Shown: in pieces, positions 25,271-39,710 of the stretch
How positions within the stretch are numbered: position 1 is the first letter of the stretch
Layout of the letters: each line of letters opens with the position of its first letter
The notes under the pieces: generated by a model
Seen by the model: only the letters and a program-made list of their open reading frames with translations
Databases searched by the model: none
What the model was told of the DNA's origin: nothing
Position numbers and translations under genes: made by a program
NCBI RefSeq assembly: GCF_033958435.1
Contig: NC_134147.1
Span: 46,246,001-46,310,000 of the forward strand
DNA length: 64,000 nt
From: Carettochelys insculpta
Taxonomy: Eukaryota; Chordata; Testudines; Carettochelyidae
Direction: 5' to 3'

Positions 25271-28200
25271 ATGTCCTAAACTACACATTACCTTGTATTT
25301 AAATGCTTAGGTTTTGTACATGATATGCTGGCTAACTAGATTCTCGTCCCTCCAAAGTCCTTACAGGAGTCTAGAACACAGGTCTGATTTATGTAATAGT
25401 CACATTACAAGTCACCATTTATTGATCTTTCCAACTTCACTTCAGATAAACACTTGGGACACTATTGTGCAACTATAAATTTCACTTGAATAGGTCTGTT
25501 GGCTGCAGTAGGATTACTTTCTTGAGTAAGAACTCCTTGTTCAGGTGTAGGAGCATGGCTGCATCAGTAATAAAGCAAATTAACACTTAAGATGCATTTT
25601 ACAAGGGGAGAAAGCCCTGTCATGGAGAGCTGTATTAAAAGGTCACACCAGCAATCAAAAGGGACTCAGAGACAAATATACGGATTTCCTTTGCTATGCA
25701 ATTCTTGCTTCCTTATTTGACCTAATAACTTAGCGTACCCCCCCTTCCAATATCCATATTTCCATGCAGCTAAGGTTAGCTTGAAAACACATTTTGTTTG
25801 CTGTTCAAAACGACTTGCCTACAATTGGTTTCAATGGGACCTGAGGTAGTAATATAACCAGCTACTCATCCAATGAGAAGGTGTCAAGACAGCATATTGC
25901 CACAATTCCCTAGACTTCTATTTTCTACTACTGTGACATTCTAAGTAAGAAGATTCAATTAAACAGATTCTTTAGGTTTACTCATCCAGCATTTTATGAA
26001 CCATCTCACCTCTTATCGGGCTAAACCAGATATTTATTTTAACAATAAGGAGTTTTTTTCTATTATTCACTGAAACCCAGCGATAGTAAACAAGGCCATT
26101 TACCAGTCTCTGTTGCCATTTGACGAAGTGCATTCAGAAAATGTTAGGTGTTAAAGGTTAATTTGGAAGAATGTCAGTGAGTTTGCTTCTTTTCCCAACT
26201 TTTGAACTACAGACTTCTGTAAAGCCAGGTCTTACACACCTACTCTGGCCAGTAGAGACAGAGCCTGTACACATGGACATGGAAAGAATTCCACTTCAGC
26301 CACATGCTTTACTGTCTCCCCTGATGCTCTGAAAGCTTCTCCAACACGGACTTCACAGGGTGTTCGGGCTGCCTAGGTTTAGGAGTGAAAGTGAAGGGAG
26401 GCTGTCAGATTTCCCTTTTCCAGCCTCTCAAACAAGCAAAGAAAACCTGATGTCATGAGTGACTCTAGCAACTTCTGCTGCTCTCTCCACACTACAGAAC
26501 CCCTTTCCAGCAGGAGTTCAGGAAGATGGCTGTATTCAGGGCAGCTATTGGAAAAACTCCTCCTGCAGGGCACCAAATAGTAGACATTCAAAGATGCACA
26601 TAAGACATAAGTCAGTGAGCTAAGGGAGATGAACCTCTGTTTAGTCCATGCAAGATGCAAATTCCACCCTCTGCTATACAGGGTTGAAAAATTCAGCAAG
26701 AAGTTTATAGTTGCCACATGCCCGCTGTTAGGCTGTGTGCAAGCTCCCCATTTATGAACTGACAACTGCAGACAAAGCCAGGAATCATTAGCAGACACCT
26801 AGGCACAGAAGACAGCCAAGCTGGACTTCAGCAACATCAGCATTAGGTTTTCTGTGGCATTCCTGCTTACTTAAAATCTGCCTGAACAAGGGAATGGGGA
26901 TGAAACACTGCAAGATGAGATTCAGAATTCCTTTTCTCTGGGTGGTGGCAGTGGGTGGTGGTTGTTCTACAGGGAACAAAGGACTAATGAGGTCAGCAGA
27001 GTTGGGTAAATGAAGAGAAAGCCAACTGAAATTAATGGGGAGATGAAATTTGAAAAGGTAGGCAAGACCTTTAAAAACGCCATTTTATGCACAAATGGCA
27101 ATTAAAGGCAAAGAGTAGTTTTTAAAAAACCATGAACATATACTTTATCTCTGAGACACGAAGTTTTGAGCTACATAGGGCTTTTATTTCAGGTCTGAGA
27201 AAGAAACTCTGAGTAAGCCTGAAAGCCCACCTCTTTCACTAATAGAATTTGGTCCAATAAAAATAACACCTCATCGCCTTGTCTCTCCAAGTATCTTGGG
27301 ACCCACAAGTCTACAAGAACACTACAAAAAATAGGACATTTCTTTATCTCTGAGTGCCATCCCTTATGACCTGTTATTCCAAATGTGCTATAGAGGCCTT
27401 TGGGATTAGTATGCCATCCTTTGTCAAGAACTATAGTTTATTTACCTCAGAAGAAGGCTTTACGTTGAAATAGCTAACCCAAAATGTTAACAAAATGCAG
27501 TTTTTCCAACTTCCACTTTTCTGACTACAAATAGAAAATGAAACATAGAGTATCTCTCAGTGCTATCCCTACTGAGCAGTTTGCAAAGAGAGGAGGAAGA
27601 AGGTAACTCCAGTATTAAAATGAATTGGTTCAAAGCATAGATGCACTGACAACTAGGATGTATTTATATGAATATAATGGTAAAAGTGTTGCAATGGCGT
27701 ATAACTGAACTGTCTTACTAAGAAAATAACAGCACTGAATAAAGAACCTGATCCAAAGAGCTTTGACTACAATGGGCCCTAGGTTAGGCTCTGAGGTAAT
27801 TGGAGAACAATTATCATTTTGCAGCACCCATAATGTTGTCAGCTTCTAAGTGCTCATCCAGAAGAGCTTACAAACAATGGATGACTGTGCAATTGAATTC
27901 ACAGAGGTGGGCACTTGTACCCCCGCAAGATCTGCCATCTTCAAGGGATGGGAGGGGGTGAGTGGAAGCATTAGTGCAGGGATAACGGCAGCTGCACGGA
28001 CCCAACTGCACGATCATGACCTAATTTCATACATGACACAAGAAAGTTGAGGAACAAACAGCAGGAGGGAATGGAGGCAGGAAGCTCGGGGGTAACATCA
28101 GAAAGATGATGCTGTTTCTCAGAAAAATCTGTTGTACAGCAGGACACAATAAAAATGTGTTTGGTTTGCTGATGCTCAAGTTGCGACCATATTTTCTAAC

Positions 28201-31193
28201 GTGTTATTCTTCACTTACGCAACCTACTTGAAATAGCATGCGAGCAGAAACTCAGCTTTCCAAAAAACCAAAAGTGGAATCTATGGGCCACAACAAATTT
28301 TATTTCCATCTCATCCAGAAACTTCCCTCCATAGGCTGATTCCCAAGCCACACAGCACGAAGCAATTGCAGAACCAAATCCAAGGATATAGCATAGAAGC
28401 CAGAGGCGTCTGTGCTGTTTGTAGAGAGGTTTATAACTCTGCAGCACAGAAAACAAATCTTGCTCGTGATAATGAAAGGAAATGTCATTAGCTTTCTATA
28501 TCGACTCTTTTAGGGGAAAAGTGCCGAGTGGTCCTATTCAGGATTGGGGCCCTATGATGCTAGTTGCTCTGCACAAAATAAGAGACAAAAAACTCTGGCA
28601 GAGCAGCAACTTATGAGGAAAAAAAGAGTAGCGAGAAGTACAGTCTGATGCTACTTTAAAAACCCTAACTGGCTTTGGATGGAGACCCAAACTCCCACTT
28701 ATGACTTTATAGGAATCCAACCATTACTGTGGTGGCAGCAGAACTATACAAAGGACTGACTGTCTCTGGGAGAAAACGTTTCAAAAAAAAACAAAAAAAA
28801 ACAAAAAAAAAAAAACCACACACACCCCTCCTCATTTTATTTCTTCTTCTTCTTCTTGCTTCCCATCATTCCTTGCCACTCTCTCACCTTCTGCCCAGAT
28901 TGGACTGTGCTATCTCCCTTGGAACAGGAGAGTATTTGACTGGGAAATGCTGAAGGAAATGACATCTGGCACAGAACTTCCCATTCTTCCCCGATCCAGC
29001 TGTCTGCTCCGACTGCAGCCAACTCTGCAACCATGTATCTTGTTTTCTGCCTCTGTGCAGAGCATTGTCAGGACCCAGGTCGCCAGTTACATCAATCTTT
29101 CAAATGCAGTGCCTCCCCTGACAGAAGTAAACTTAAATCCTTAGGTAATATTCTTCCCAACAGCCTCCTAGCTGCTGAGGGTTGGGAGTGGTGCAACGAT
29201 GCCACTTTAAACTCATCTTCTTACAGATTCAGACCAGTGGTTTTCAACAAAATTTTGGCTGAGGCCATCCATGCAGCCGCAGCAAATCCACCGTGGCCAT
29301 GGTTTTGACAGCTAAATTGTAAGACTAGCAGCAGTGCAGTCATGTGATTATTTGGAAGTGCTATGTAAATAAAATAAATCTTTTCCATGTCAAATGGACT
29401 ATGTGCTATTAGCACTACCACCACTCTTGTTACTATGTCAATTTAGAAAAAAAAAAGTAATAAAATTTCTTATGTGAAGTTCTGAATAGCCATATTGCCC
29501 CAAAAGTCCTGGAGGTGTAGACCTGATTTCAGTCTTCTGGGGCTGTTCACATTTAAGATACCATCCATTTGTAGGGTGACCGTATTTCCCTATGCTGAAT
29601 ATGAGACACTTGGTAAAATTACTCATAGCCAAGTGGCAATCAGCCAGAAGTATGCAGTACAAACATTCAAATTAGCATCAAGCGGACTGAGCTGCTGTTA
29701 AAAAGAAAAATAATGCATCATCCCAAAATACCGTAGTATCCAGAGAAGCAAGATTGTCACAAATGAACCTCAGCCAACAAAGCAGGACCAACCACCATAC
29801 AGTAAGCCCATATTTGTAATTCTTGATTTAACAGTCAGCTTGTTTCCAATGCTCAAAAACAACTGTAAAACGTTCTGTTTAGTCCACACTGTTCACATAA
29901 AAACAAGACAGTTAACATGGGGAGAATAAGGTTTTGAATTCTGAGAGCTAGTAACAGAGTGATACCAGATTTAACATTATCTTCCTTATTTTAGAGCAGT
30001 GACACATTCTACTAGGTACTCAGCGGACACTCTGATTAACCAGCCAGAGCACATGATGTACCATGATACTGGAAACAAAGTTCAAATATTCAAGTGCAGA
30101 CTCTTCATGATCTGTTGTGGGGGGGGGGAGAAATCCTTGTTCTTTTGGGTAGGAACCAAAGGCTGTTGCAACCTGACATTTCTTACTCAGAACCTCTTTT
30201 CTAAGAAAAAGCAACAATGCAATTTCTCACAGCTCTGCAATCTCCAAGGTTCTCCAGAAGAGTAAAGAAATTTCAAATTGTTCACCAAAGTTCCCACAGT
30301 CTCAAACTAAAGCTTATGAATTTTGGAAATCAAAGCCAAACCCTCATCTAGTAAGAATTTGGCAGGTATTAGTATGTCTGGCATCATTTGGTGAATTACA
30401 CACTTTCTACTTTATGAGGCGAGACTAAAATGGAAAACCAGCATAATCACTTTCCAGCTAATGGGACTAACAATGAAGTTTTAATGACTCCAGCTTTATT
30501 TTTAGTCCTTATAGAACAGCCCCATCTACTCAGAAAGCGTCACCATTCCTCCAAAAACCCTAAGTAAAAAGTGTGAAGGCTCTTTTTCTGTCCTAGATAT
30601 AGGTATGTAGTTCCCATTGGAAACTAATATGCATCCTCTGTTCAGAGACCAAACCACCAACTTACCAATATATATATGTAAAGACTCTTTTAGACTTGTT
30701 AGATATAAACTTAAGTTAAACAAACATTTATATTTATTGTATAACTAAACCAACTATAGTACCAGGTAATACATACCAACACCATCTAAAGACACTGGAT
30801 TTTTGAACTCTCCATTAGTTTGTAGTATTATAATACACTTCATTAGCAGATTTCGACTGCTGAAGCAGAACTCTAAATTCAATTGCACAACACAGTTGAG
30901 AATTCTCTCTTTTTAATTGTATCACTTCACTGTCTCACAGGGCCCACAATACTATTTACAACAGAAGATGGTTGCATCTACACTCTGTGTCATTTAAATA
31001 TCCCTACCATCATTTCTGCAAAGTCATGTGTGCTCTCAATCTTGTTTCTTAGGAATACTGTTATAAACTTTGTGTTTAGCCTGTTTTGCCAGCAGGTCTC
31101 TAACCTAAAATCAGAAAGTTCAAATACTGCATTTTCAAAAGTGAATTTCAAATTGATTGTTGGTTAAATTGATGCACTCATGTGAAAAAGGAG
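25271..31193. other. Long non-coding stretch
   Basis: About 5.9 kb with no gene and few repeats apart from the A-rich tract at 28782. A G run lies at 30119-30128. Long frames (for example 26379-26798 minus) lack protein-like features. Confidence 0.55.
28782..28856 (+). repeat. A-rich tract and TTC microsatellite
   Basis: Runs of A broken by single C (28782-28815) are followed by CCACACACACC and five TTC units near 28843. No retroposon body was recognised upstream. Confidence 0.8.
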
Positions 31194-31232
31194 TATTATA
31201 TATTATATTAAATATAATATATTATTATAAAT
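31194..31232. repeat. AT-rich palindromic tract
   Basis: Overlapping palindromes of TATTATATTAAATATAATATA type lie about 40 bp before the CR1 fragment. Confidence 0.7.
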
Positions 31233-31272
31233 CATATTACAAATATGAAAGGTTACAATTGTGGCTAGTGTC

Positions 31273-31548
31273 ATTGAATCATAGAATACTAAGGCTGGAA
31301 GGAACCTTGAGAGATCCTAAGTACAGCACCCTACACTCATGGCAGGACCAAGCACCAGCTAGACCATCCCTGACAGATGTTTGTGCTTAAAAATCTCCAG
31401 TGACAGAAATTCCACAGCCTCCCTAGGCAATTTATTCGAGTGTGTAAGCAACCTAAAAGTTAGGAATTTTTTCCTAATGACCAACCTAAACCTCCCTTGC
31501 TGTAATTTAAGCCCATTGCTTCTTGTCTTCTTGTATGTTTAAAGCAGG
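31273..31548 (-). mobile_element. CR1 LINE 3' fragment
   Basis: The reverse of the CR1 3' end is visible (TCATAGAATACTAAGGCTGG, AAGGAACCTTGAGAGATCC), followed by CCAGTGACAGAAATTCCACAG and the AACCTAAACCTCCCTTGCTG block. It is 3'-terminal only and non-coding. Confidence 0.88.
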
Positions 31549-33731
31549 AATGTTATATATTTGCATCCCGAATAAACTTAGGAGAAGCTGAGGTTTCCTG
31601 TTCTAGGGTGTTGTCCAAAAACTACTCAACAGAAGTCTGCAAAAATAATCTTTCTAGCTTTGTTTGAAGAGAAATACTTGGAACACTTCCCCGTTACGAA
31701 AGGAAATGGGCCCGTCTGAACTGCAAACCCTTCATATTCTTCAAAGAACATAAACAACTAAGCTTGAAGTTCCCCTACTTTTTATGTATTTATTTTTTTT
31801 AGAAAATGCACAGAAAACTAAATGACTGGAGTTTTACCTTGCTGCCATAAGTCAGTCTTAAGCCAAACAAGTATTATGGAAAGACTGCAATCCCAGAGTC
31901 TGACTGAAGTAATTCATTTAATATATAACATAGCTAGATGTCAGAAGAAAAGGAATGCCCCGTTTTAAATAAAAATGAATGGAAACTTTCTGGAATAACT
32001 TCAATCTTTAAAGATAAAATTGCTATTTGAATTTTCATGAGCAGAATATGAAATGCCTTCCTTAAAATATTCTGTGAAGTAACTACTCACTCAGAAGATG
32101 CTGCTAGACAGGAACCATTTTTTATTTTAAATTACCAGACAGACTTGCTACATTTTGGAATTCTGTTTTGGTTGAAGTGCTGTAGTGGGGTCCATCACTC
32201 TTCTGCTTGTTTCAAAAATAAATTATGCCCTACAACTGAAAGGGAGGCTGCCCCAGAGCTGGCTGAATAATGTACAGTACACATCTGGCTATAGTGCAAC
32301 TTACTATTTTACTGCAGAAGGGGGAGGGCAAGTAACATGGGAGGTATAGAATACATCCAAGGTACAAGAGGAAAGTCTATAAATTCATCACGCTGTCCTG
32401 GGGTCAGGCAGTGAAACTGTAAGATTTCATCCCTCGTTCAAGGGTAAGCCATGGATTTGCAGAGCTTTTCATTTGCGGTCACTGCTCCCATTTATGGACA
32501 AGAATAGCAGCGTTTGCCACACCAAGTTACTATGTGTGAGGTTTCCTGGCCACTGCAGTCCGGAATCAGGATATCCTCTCCTGCCTTCTCACCCCCACTT
32601 CAAATATCTGTAGTCCGCTCATCAGTAAGAGTCACTGCAGGGTTATCCATATGTGGATCCTCTGGCAGTAGGTGAATTTCACCCAAGAGGGTCCAAAATT
32701 GATTTATCGACATGTAACAGGGACAACATCTTTCACAGTCAGGAGGGCATTCCAGAGAAACCATCAACATAAGGCAGCTATACTGTACCACCATAGGGTG
32801 TAAAATGACTAAAAAGAAAAGCCAAACAGACCAAGAAGAGCACCAACCACAGCTGAAAAACAACCTGGAAATAAGCAATATTGTAGGTGCCAAGCATATG
32901 TCATCAGCTGTTCCAGTGACTTTGTTCTTTTATAAGAGCCAAGCAAAAAATATATATATCTATATATATACATAGAGAGTTAGACTCCAGCCTTGACTCA
33001 CATCTTGCAAATCAAAGAGATTACTCCATATTCATGAAGACTACATGCAAAACAGCTACAAAAAAAAAAACGAAGTAATGAAATCATAATCCATTGATGT
33101 ATGAAACGTGGATCGCAAACAGGAGTTTCAAAATGTTTCACTTAAAAAACAGTCCCACAAACAAGGACAGCCATACATATTTTATTTCATAAGGACAAAA
33201 CACCCTAAAATGTTTTGTAAAAATTAGTGACTGAAAAGACATTTTCCTTCATCTTCTGTGTTCCCTGATATGGCAAGATTGTTCCCAAGCGTATATTGAA
33301 AAGTACCATTAGATCTTAGGGAAAATTAATTAACTCCATAATTAAGTACGAAAGGCGGTGAGAAGCAAGAGTAATGGATGCCTACATCTAAATATTCTAA
33401 ACACACTTTACAAAACTACCTTTAAAAGAATTTCTCATGGCCTTCTGATGGGTATGAGGTCCCAGAAAGCAAGAGGACAGTTCAGTTGCAGAATGATGGC
33501 CCAGACCAAGAGGGAAGCTACTTCACAAAGCTAGGAAGAATGGCAGAGAGCAGTCACACTGCAACGGTAAGGCTTAAAATACTACTTGAAAACTCTTCAG
33601 CAGAGCTGGTTGCCTTTAAGGGACACCGGTAAACTAGCGTTAAGAACTTCCACGGGCCGACAGATTTGAGTCACATTTTCTCAGTTACTCATCGCTAAGC
33701 CCTTTACATGCAACTACTTCCTATGACTCTA
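31549..33731. other. Non-coding DNA
   Basis: The hydrophobic frame at 32600-32893 minus was considered and not accepted. A GGTGAATTTCACCC palindrome lies near 32671. Confidence 0.5.
32950..32971. repeat. TA microsatellite
   Basis: TATATATATC is followed by TATATATATACATAGAGAG. Confidence 0.85.
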
Positions 33732-33970
33732 AGGCCAGGTCTACACTAGACTTTAAAGTTGATTCTAGATACACAATTCCAGCAATGGCAAATGCATAGC
33801 TGGAATGAACGTATCTATGATAGACTTATCTGGCAGTCTTCACTGAGGGAGGTCAATGGGAGAGTTCAGGGGTCAACTACTGACCCTGATAGTTTGGTTT
33901 CAGGCATCCCCACTAGGCATACAAAAATCAAATCCCAGAAGATCAACCTTCCGATAACTATAGATGTACT
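33732..33970 (+). mobile_element. MITE, TAGCTGAAGT family, partial
   Basis: The left end is well preserved as GGCCAGGTCTACACTAGAC, followed by an AATTCCAGC / GCTGGAAT hairpin (about 33774-33806) and GGTCAATGGGAGAG. The expected right end is missing or decayed. Confidence 0.6.
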
Positions 33971-36581
33971 CTAAATTATACACTAACACCAGTAAAAAAA
34001 TCCCTCTGGGGCCTGATCCACAGAGACCTTTATATCCCTCCTACAATGCTCAGCTCTTCGCTTTAAATTGCACAGACTCATGCTTTCAACTGAGGAGGTT
34101 CATTCCCTGGTGTCAGCCAAAATGGGTCCCCTCACATTTTCACATTTTGAAGAGCTTTCAGTAGGATTTATGCATTTAATTAAATGAGAAAGCAGGTCCT
34201 GGCACAGAAGTGTATGTAAAGACAGTATGTCCCAATGGTTTCCCCTTCCCCTCTCTTGGTACCTATTTTCTGTTTGCTATGCAGAGAATTTAACAAAGGG
34301 TGCTTCTAATTGCTTTCTTGTACTTATCCTGCTCCCCCTGTTTTTCATCTGTTTCTAAGATCACTGGGGCAAGCCTTGATGTTCTTTGCCCATATTCTTG
34401 TGCACCTATGTTGCCTGTCTACTGTGCATAGAGAGGGGTAGGGCACTGCGCCCACTGCGTCTCTCACTACAGAACGCTTTGGATGTTTTGCCTGTAGCTA
34501 TGTGAAAAGCTTACAAGAAAGTCCGGAAGTTAAAGGAAGTTAAATATATTTACAGCAGCTTATGTCTAGGCTCTCAATGTAGTCAGATTTCACTTCTCTG
34601 TAAGTACTATTATAAAACAGGTACTCAAGGACGTGCAAAATATATGTGCAAATGCAAAACTGGTTTGATGCATGTACAGCGGCACCGCCCTTTACTGGTC
34701 AGGCTTTCTTCGATGCTGCAAATATTATCATGTAAAACAGCTCTCATAAGAGAAGAAAACAAATTATAGGGTACGATCCTGTAAGACCTTTAGTGTCCTA
34801 AAGTCTTATTCAAGCCAACAAGAACACAGTGCATGCAGAATCAGCCCATGCTAAGGTGTGTCTGTGCAAGTCATTTTCCCAAATGGCTCCTTATGGAATG
34901 ATAAAAGTAAACATGAATATAAACTCAGGCAACCTATTTGCCTGTAAACCCTATGTGTTTGTAGAACGCTGCAGAGCTCTAATTTGCCAGGGCACCAGCT
35001 GGATAAACCAAAGCATCAATTCAGTAATGGGACAGTAAGACACTAACTAGCATTACTGCTCACTCATACTGTGGCAGTCCCTAGATGTCGCAGTCAGGAA
35101 TCAGGTCCACACTGCACACACAGTCAAGTCACTGCACCAAGAGCACGGAAACTAAGTATAATTCTCCTACAGTAAAACTGATTTGATGAGACGATTAAGA
35201 TGCTGGGGGTTAAAAATTCTGGTTATACTGAAGTCCACGGTTAACTCCCCTTGGCTTCAATAGGGCCATGACTTCCCCGCTAAAGAAGAATAATGCTTGT
35301 GTATGATGACTAGCTGACATCACGGGAAGCTAATGCTGCTCCACTAACACGCCTCAGTTCTCATCCAGATTAGCCACTAGGGCAGCACAAGAATATTTCA
35401 ATGTCTGTGCTCAGTCATTGTCTCCCTACTAAGATATGATATGGAAGGCATCGTTGAAGGCCAGCTGAACTACATCCTTGACTGAGACCACCATCAGATT
35501 ACCAGCTAGCACTGGTTAACAATCAGTCCTCTCTACCAAGCCATGCATTAGTGGCCTACATTGAACAAACTTCACAAAGGATCTCCAGAGGTCTCCATTT
35601 CCCCCACCAACCATTGTGACAGGACCAATGCAACATACTTTGGGAATAAACACTGTTGTCCCTCACCTTGACACTAAATTATCCACCACCCTGGACAGCC
35701 TAACTGTTCAATCTGTGCAGAAGCAGGAGGCCAAGACCCTGAAACAAGATCAAACTCTCACTTTCTAGATTTGCCTGCTTGCATGTGAATATTTATCTTC
35801 AGCTGGGCTTTTAGCATGAAAATGATCACACCACATTTATTTGCATTTTTACCTTAAATAACTCTTGCTTGATGTGATACCTGACAAAGTTCTAATAAGA
35901 AGTTAAGAAAGAAGTTCCTTTCAAACGCTGCCTCAGGTTTGCACAATGCCCCATTAGCCCATGTAATGACTTTTTGCCTGCAACCTTTAGTGCGAGTATG
36001 CTGGAGTTCATGTGCAGGGCAGCATGGAAGCTAAAGGAATATTATCCACCTCTAGATTTAACCCATTCCGAACTATGCACCTTTTACTTTCCAATAATAT
36101 TTACCAGATAGTCACAAAACATACTTTCCTAACTTACCCTTTTAAATAACTCATATTTTACTTGCTGTTCAAATGAAAAGAATTAGAACACGTGACTTTC
36201 CTTGGTCATTGCGGTAATATTTTGAAGGTGGTTTTATTGAGTAGATATAACTGATCCCATTTAATTCTTTGCAATATTTCACAGCATCTTCACAGCACTT
36301 GGGAGACCTACTATTTGTAGTCAAGAAGGTACATGCTGGTTTTTTGCTCTTCCAGGTCAGAGAGTCATTTGTGGTTTCCACATGATAAAGGATGCCACGA
36401 CTAGCTCAAGGCAATACTGCTAATTCCTAGTGGTTCTTACTGAGAAAGGTGGCATGGGGCCTTCTTCTTTCTCCATCCATTCAGAGTGCTTTATAAAATG
36501 GATTTCTATTCCAATCACTATGCCTGCCTCTTCATACGTCAACTTCTGCTGGGGAGGATTTCAAACTTCAGAAAAGACAAT
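33971..36581. other. Non-coding DNA
   Basis: No gene, RNA or repeat that I can name. Confidence 0.55.
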
Positions 36582-36880
36582 GGCTATGTCTACACTTGCC
36601 CCCAACTTCGAAGTGGGCATGGTAATCAGGGTGATGAGAGATTACTAATGAAGTGCTGCATATCCATGCAATATTCATTTTGAGGAGTAAAGGCCCTTCA
36701 AAGTGCCCACGGCTACATGGCACACCAGCGCTTCGAAGTTTCACTCTTGGAAGTTGCCGCAGGGGAGAATTTGCCTTATGAAGTAGGTGCTGCATATTCA
36801 TTGCAGCACTTCATTAGTAATCTCCCATTACTCTGATTACCATGTCTCCTTCAATGCTGGGGGCAAGTGTAGATATAGCC
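36582..36880. mobile_element. 299-bp Harbinger-type MITE
   Basis: The ends are GGCTATGTCTACAC and the inverse of GGCTATATCTACAC. The flanks are AAT and AAC, an imperfect duplication. The arms carry CCAACTTCGAAG, TACTAATGAAG and GCAGCACTTCATTAG. It is shorter and more diverged than the 436-bp copies. Confidence 0.8.
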
Positions 36881-38389
36881 AACATGTTTGGACATTCACC
36901 ACCCTCTTTCCTCTCCCCTTACACAGTGATGAGGTCATTAATACCTCCCAAACATAGTTCAGATATGATGAAAGGAAAAAGACTTCTTTACAACACTTTT
37001 TGATAGCTTGAATTCTGAATCCAGCTAGGGACCAGAGCCAAGACTAGTGCAAATTAGAGCAGAGCAGTGGCTGCTCTAATTTACACATTGCAGCAGTATC
37101 CCTCTATGGACTGCTGTGGAAATCCAGACTACATCTCCCTCTCACCCCTGCCACAACTTGTTGAGTCACTGGCACAACCATATACCAAGGGCTGAAGAAG
37201 AAATAGGGGTAAACAGCATAGGACCACATGGCACCAAGGAATGACACTATGCTATCTGGAATGGAGTTCCACAGCCTTTCCAGTCCCTGTTTGCCAATAC
37301 AGCTGGTATAACCAGGAGCCAAACAACGCCACTAGCAGGGCTTAAATGTGGAATATACACTTGCTTGCTTAAATTGAGAGCTGGACCCTTACTGAAGCAT
37401 CTGTGATTTTACACTCCATTGAGTGAACATGTTCAAGTAATGCAGAAGCGTAGTCTTGTTCCCACTTTGTTGCCACCTAGGCATCTCAGGACTGTGCACC
37501 ATGTACCTTGTGTGAAAACTGAATCCCTCCCAGGGAAATACACACTTTTACTTCAACATCACAGTAAGTCCATATGAATGGTTAAAAAAAAAAGCTAACA
37601 CACTTCTAGAATTAAATATGTAAGCACCAATTGTAAAACAAACCAATTTATCCACATTAAATATTTATTAATTGCAGTTAAATCAATTGATTTATTAGAT
37701 TATCAGGCCACTATTTGTTTCAAAGGTTTAAAAAAAAACCACCACCAAGGTGCATTTACTCAACGCATAATTACTTATATTGGGTGTGTCCTGCTGCATA
37801 AACAGACCTCCCCTTGCTCCAAGCGCTTTGGGTGAGATCAGGAAATGGACAGAAGACAGCACCACTCTACTACATAAGCGTTTTCTAGATTAAGTTCGCA
37901 GGACAAAATCAAATCACATTTATTCAATCATAGTGAGAGCTGATGTCTCCCATTTAACTCATCCTATTCTAAACGCCCGCTGGAGTGCTAACATTATCCT
38001 TCACTTTCCTGTGCAAATTCATGTATTTTACTTTCTGATGAGGAAGCTGCAAATAGAAACCCTAGAAAATATGCATAAGAAGCAACATCCTGCTTGCTAA
38101 CTTAGCAAATCTTCCTGCACAACATTATAGTAGAATAAAATGTCTTAAGTCCCAATAACTTTGACACAAGGGTAAAGAGAATGGAAGAGGAACATATTAT
38201 GCCCTTTTTCTGGACATCAATTCACGATACTAATCAATTCAAAACATCCCAATCAGAATGAAAGGGTTTCTATTCATTAGCACGTTTTTGCATACAAATT
38301 CATAAGTCACAGGAAACAAAGACACATCACATTCAATTTTATTTACCAAAGCACAGGACAAGAACAAATTCTAAATTACAGTAAAGAGG
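36881..38389. other. AT-rich non-coding DNA
   Basis: Only the short hairpin at 37051 was noted. Confidence 0.55.
37051..37082. repeat. Short perfect inverted repeat
   Basis: AAATTAGAGCA pairs exactly with TGCTCTAATTT across a 10-nt loop. Nothing else identifies an element here. Confidence 0.75.
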
Positions 38390-39290
38390 AAAAATGAGTA
38401 CGTAAACATGGACATATTGGGACAGACCAATAGTCCACTTAACGCAGTATCCAGTCTTCTCATAGTGGCCAATGTCAGATACATCAAAGCGAATGAACAG
38501 AATAGGGCTATCAGCGAGTGATCCATCCCCTGCCATCCAGCTTCAACATCACACAGTCAGAGGTCTAGGCCCACCCAGAGCATCCCTCCCCTCCTGGCTA
38601 ATAACCAATGATAGAGCTATTCTCCAGGAACCTATCTCGTTCTTTTTTTGAAACTTGTTGAAGTTTTGGCCATTACAACCTACCCTAGCAAGGAGTTCCA
38701 CAGGTGTCGTTTGAAGTCCCTTCTGTTAATTTTTAAACCGTGATCCCCTGGTGGTTGTGTTATGTGACAGAGTAAATAATACTGCCTTATTCACTTTCTC
38801 TGTACCATTCATGATTTTATAGACCTCTGTCACTTACTCATCTCTTTACAGGCTCAGCAGTACCAATCTTTTTAATCTCTTCTCTTGTGAGAGCTGTTCT
38901 ATACCCTTAGTCATTTTCATTGCCCTGCACTGTATCTTTTCCAATTCCAATATATCTTTCTAGGGATGGGGTGACCAGAACTGAACAAAGTATGGCTGTA
39001 CCATGGATTTGTACAGTGGCATTATGGTATTTTCAGTTTTATGATCTACTCCTCTCCTAATGGTTCCTAACATAGTTAGCTTTTTTGACTGTCACTGCAT
39101 ATTGGGCTGACGTTTTCAGAGAACACTCCATGCTGATTTCAAGATTGCTTTCTTGAGAGATAACAGGTAATTTAGACTCCATCATTTTGTATGCAGGGTT
39201 AGGAGTATGTTTTCAAAGGTTCACTGCTTGCACTTAACAGTCAACAGTATATGCCATTTTGTTGCCCAGTCACTCATCTGCTCTGGTGAC
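38390..39290 (-). mobile_element. CR1-family LINE fragment, long
   Basis: Running in reverse, it shows GAATGAACAGAATAGGGC, GAGTTCCACAGGTGTC, TTTTATAGACCTCTGTCA, GGGGTGACCAGAACTGAAC, GCTTTTTTGACTGTCACTGC and GCCATTTTGTTGCCCAGTCA in the usual CR1 order. Many stops make it a dead fragment. Confidence 0.82.
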
Positions 39291-39519
39291 TTACTATTTA
39301 ACAATTTGTTCCAAATCTCTGTGATAGCTCCTCAGAGATGCTTTAAAAGATGTACTGATAACACCAAATGTTGAAGGATTTCTTTTGGGGTGGGGTAGCT
39401 CTGCTATATGTTTTAGACCATTAACATCAGTGTCCTTTAGCAAGTGGTTTGGGGTTTTTTTTTGCCACAAAGACGAAAAAAATGTCACTGGACTATCTCC
39501 AGAAATTTAGGTTGAAATT

Positions 39520-39710
39520 TGTGGGGTAGCCTTGTGCAAGTCACTTAATCCTTCCGTGCCTGAGAATTTCATCTGGAAAATGGGTATAAACTATTTCTCT
39601 TCTTCCACTCTTTTTGGATCTTGCAATTTATATAAACTCTTCAGCACATCTCTGTATTGCACCTAGCACAACAGAGCCTCTAAGAAATATTATGATACCA
39701 GTAAATTATT
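39520..39710 (+). repeat. MIR-like SINE
   Basis: CTTGTGCAAGTCACTTAATC, GTGCCTGAGAATTTCATCTG and AAAATGGGTATAAA follow the core order of MIR. The end is degraded. Confidence 0.7.

Noticed and set aside
26379..26798. A 139-codon minus-strand open frame
   Set aside because: No recognisable domain; the sequence reads like translated non-coding DNA.
32600..32893. A hydrophobic 97-codon minus-strand frame that could be a membrane protein
   Set aside because: Aromatic and Leu-rich content comes from T-rich DNA; splice signals are not convincing.
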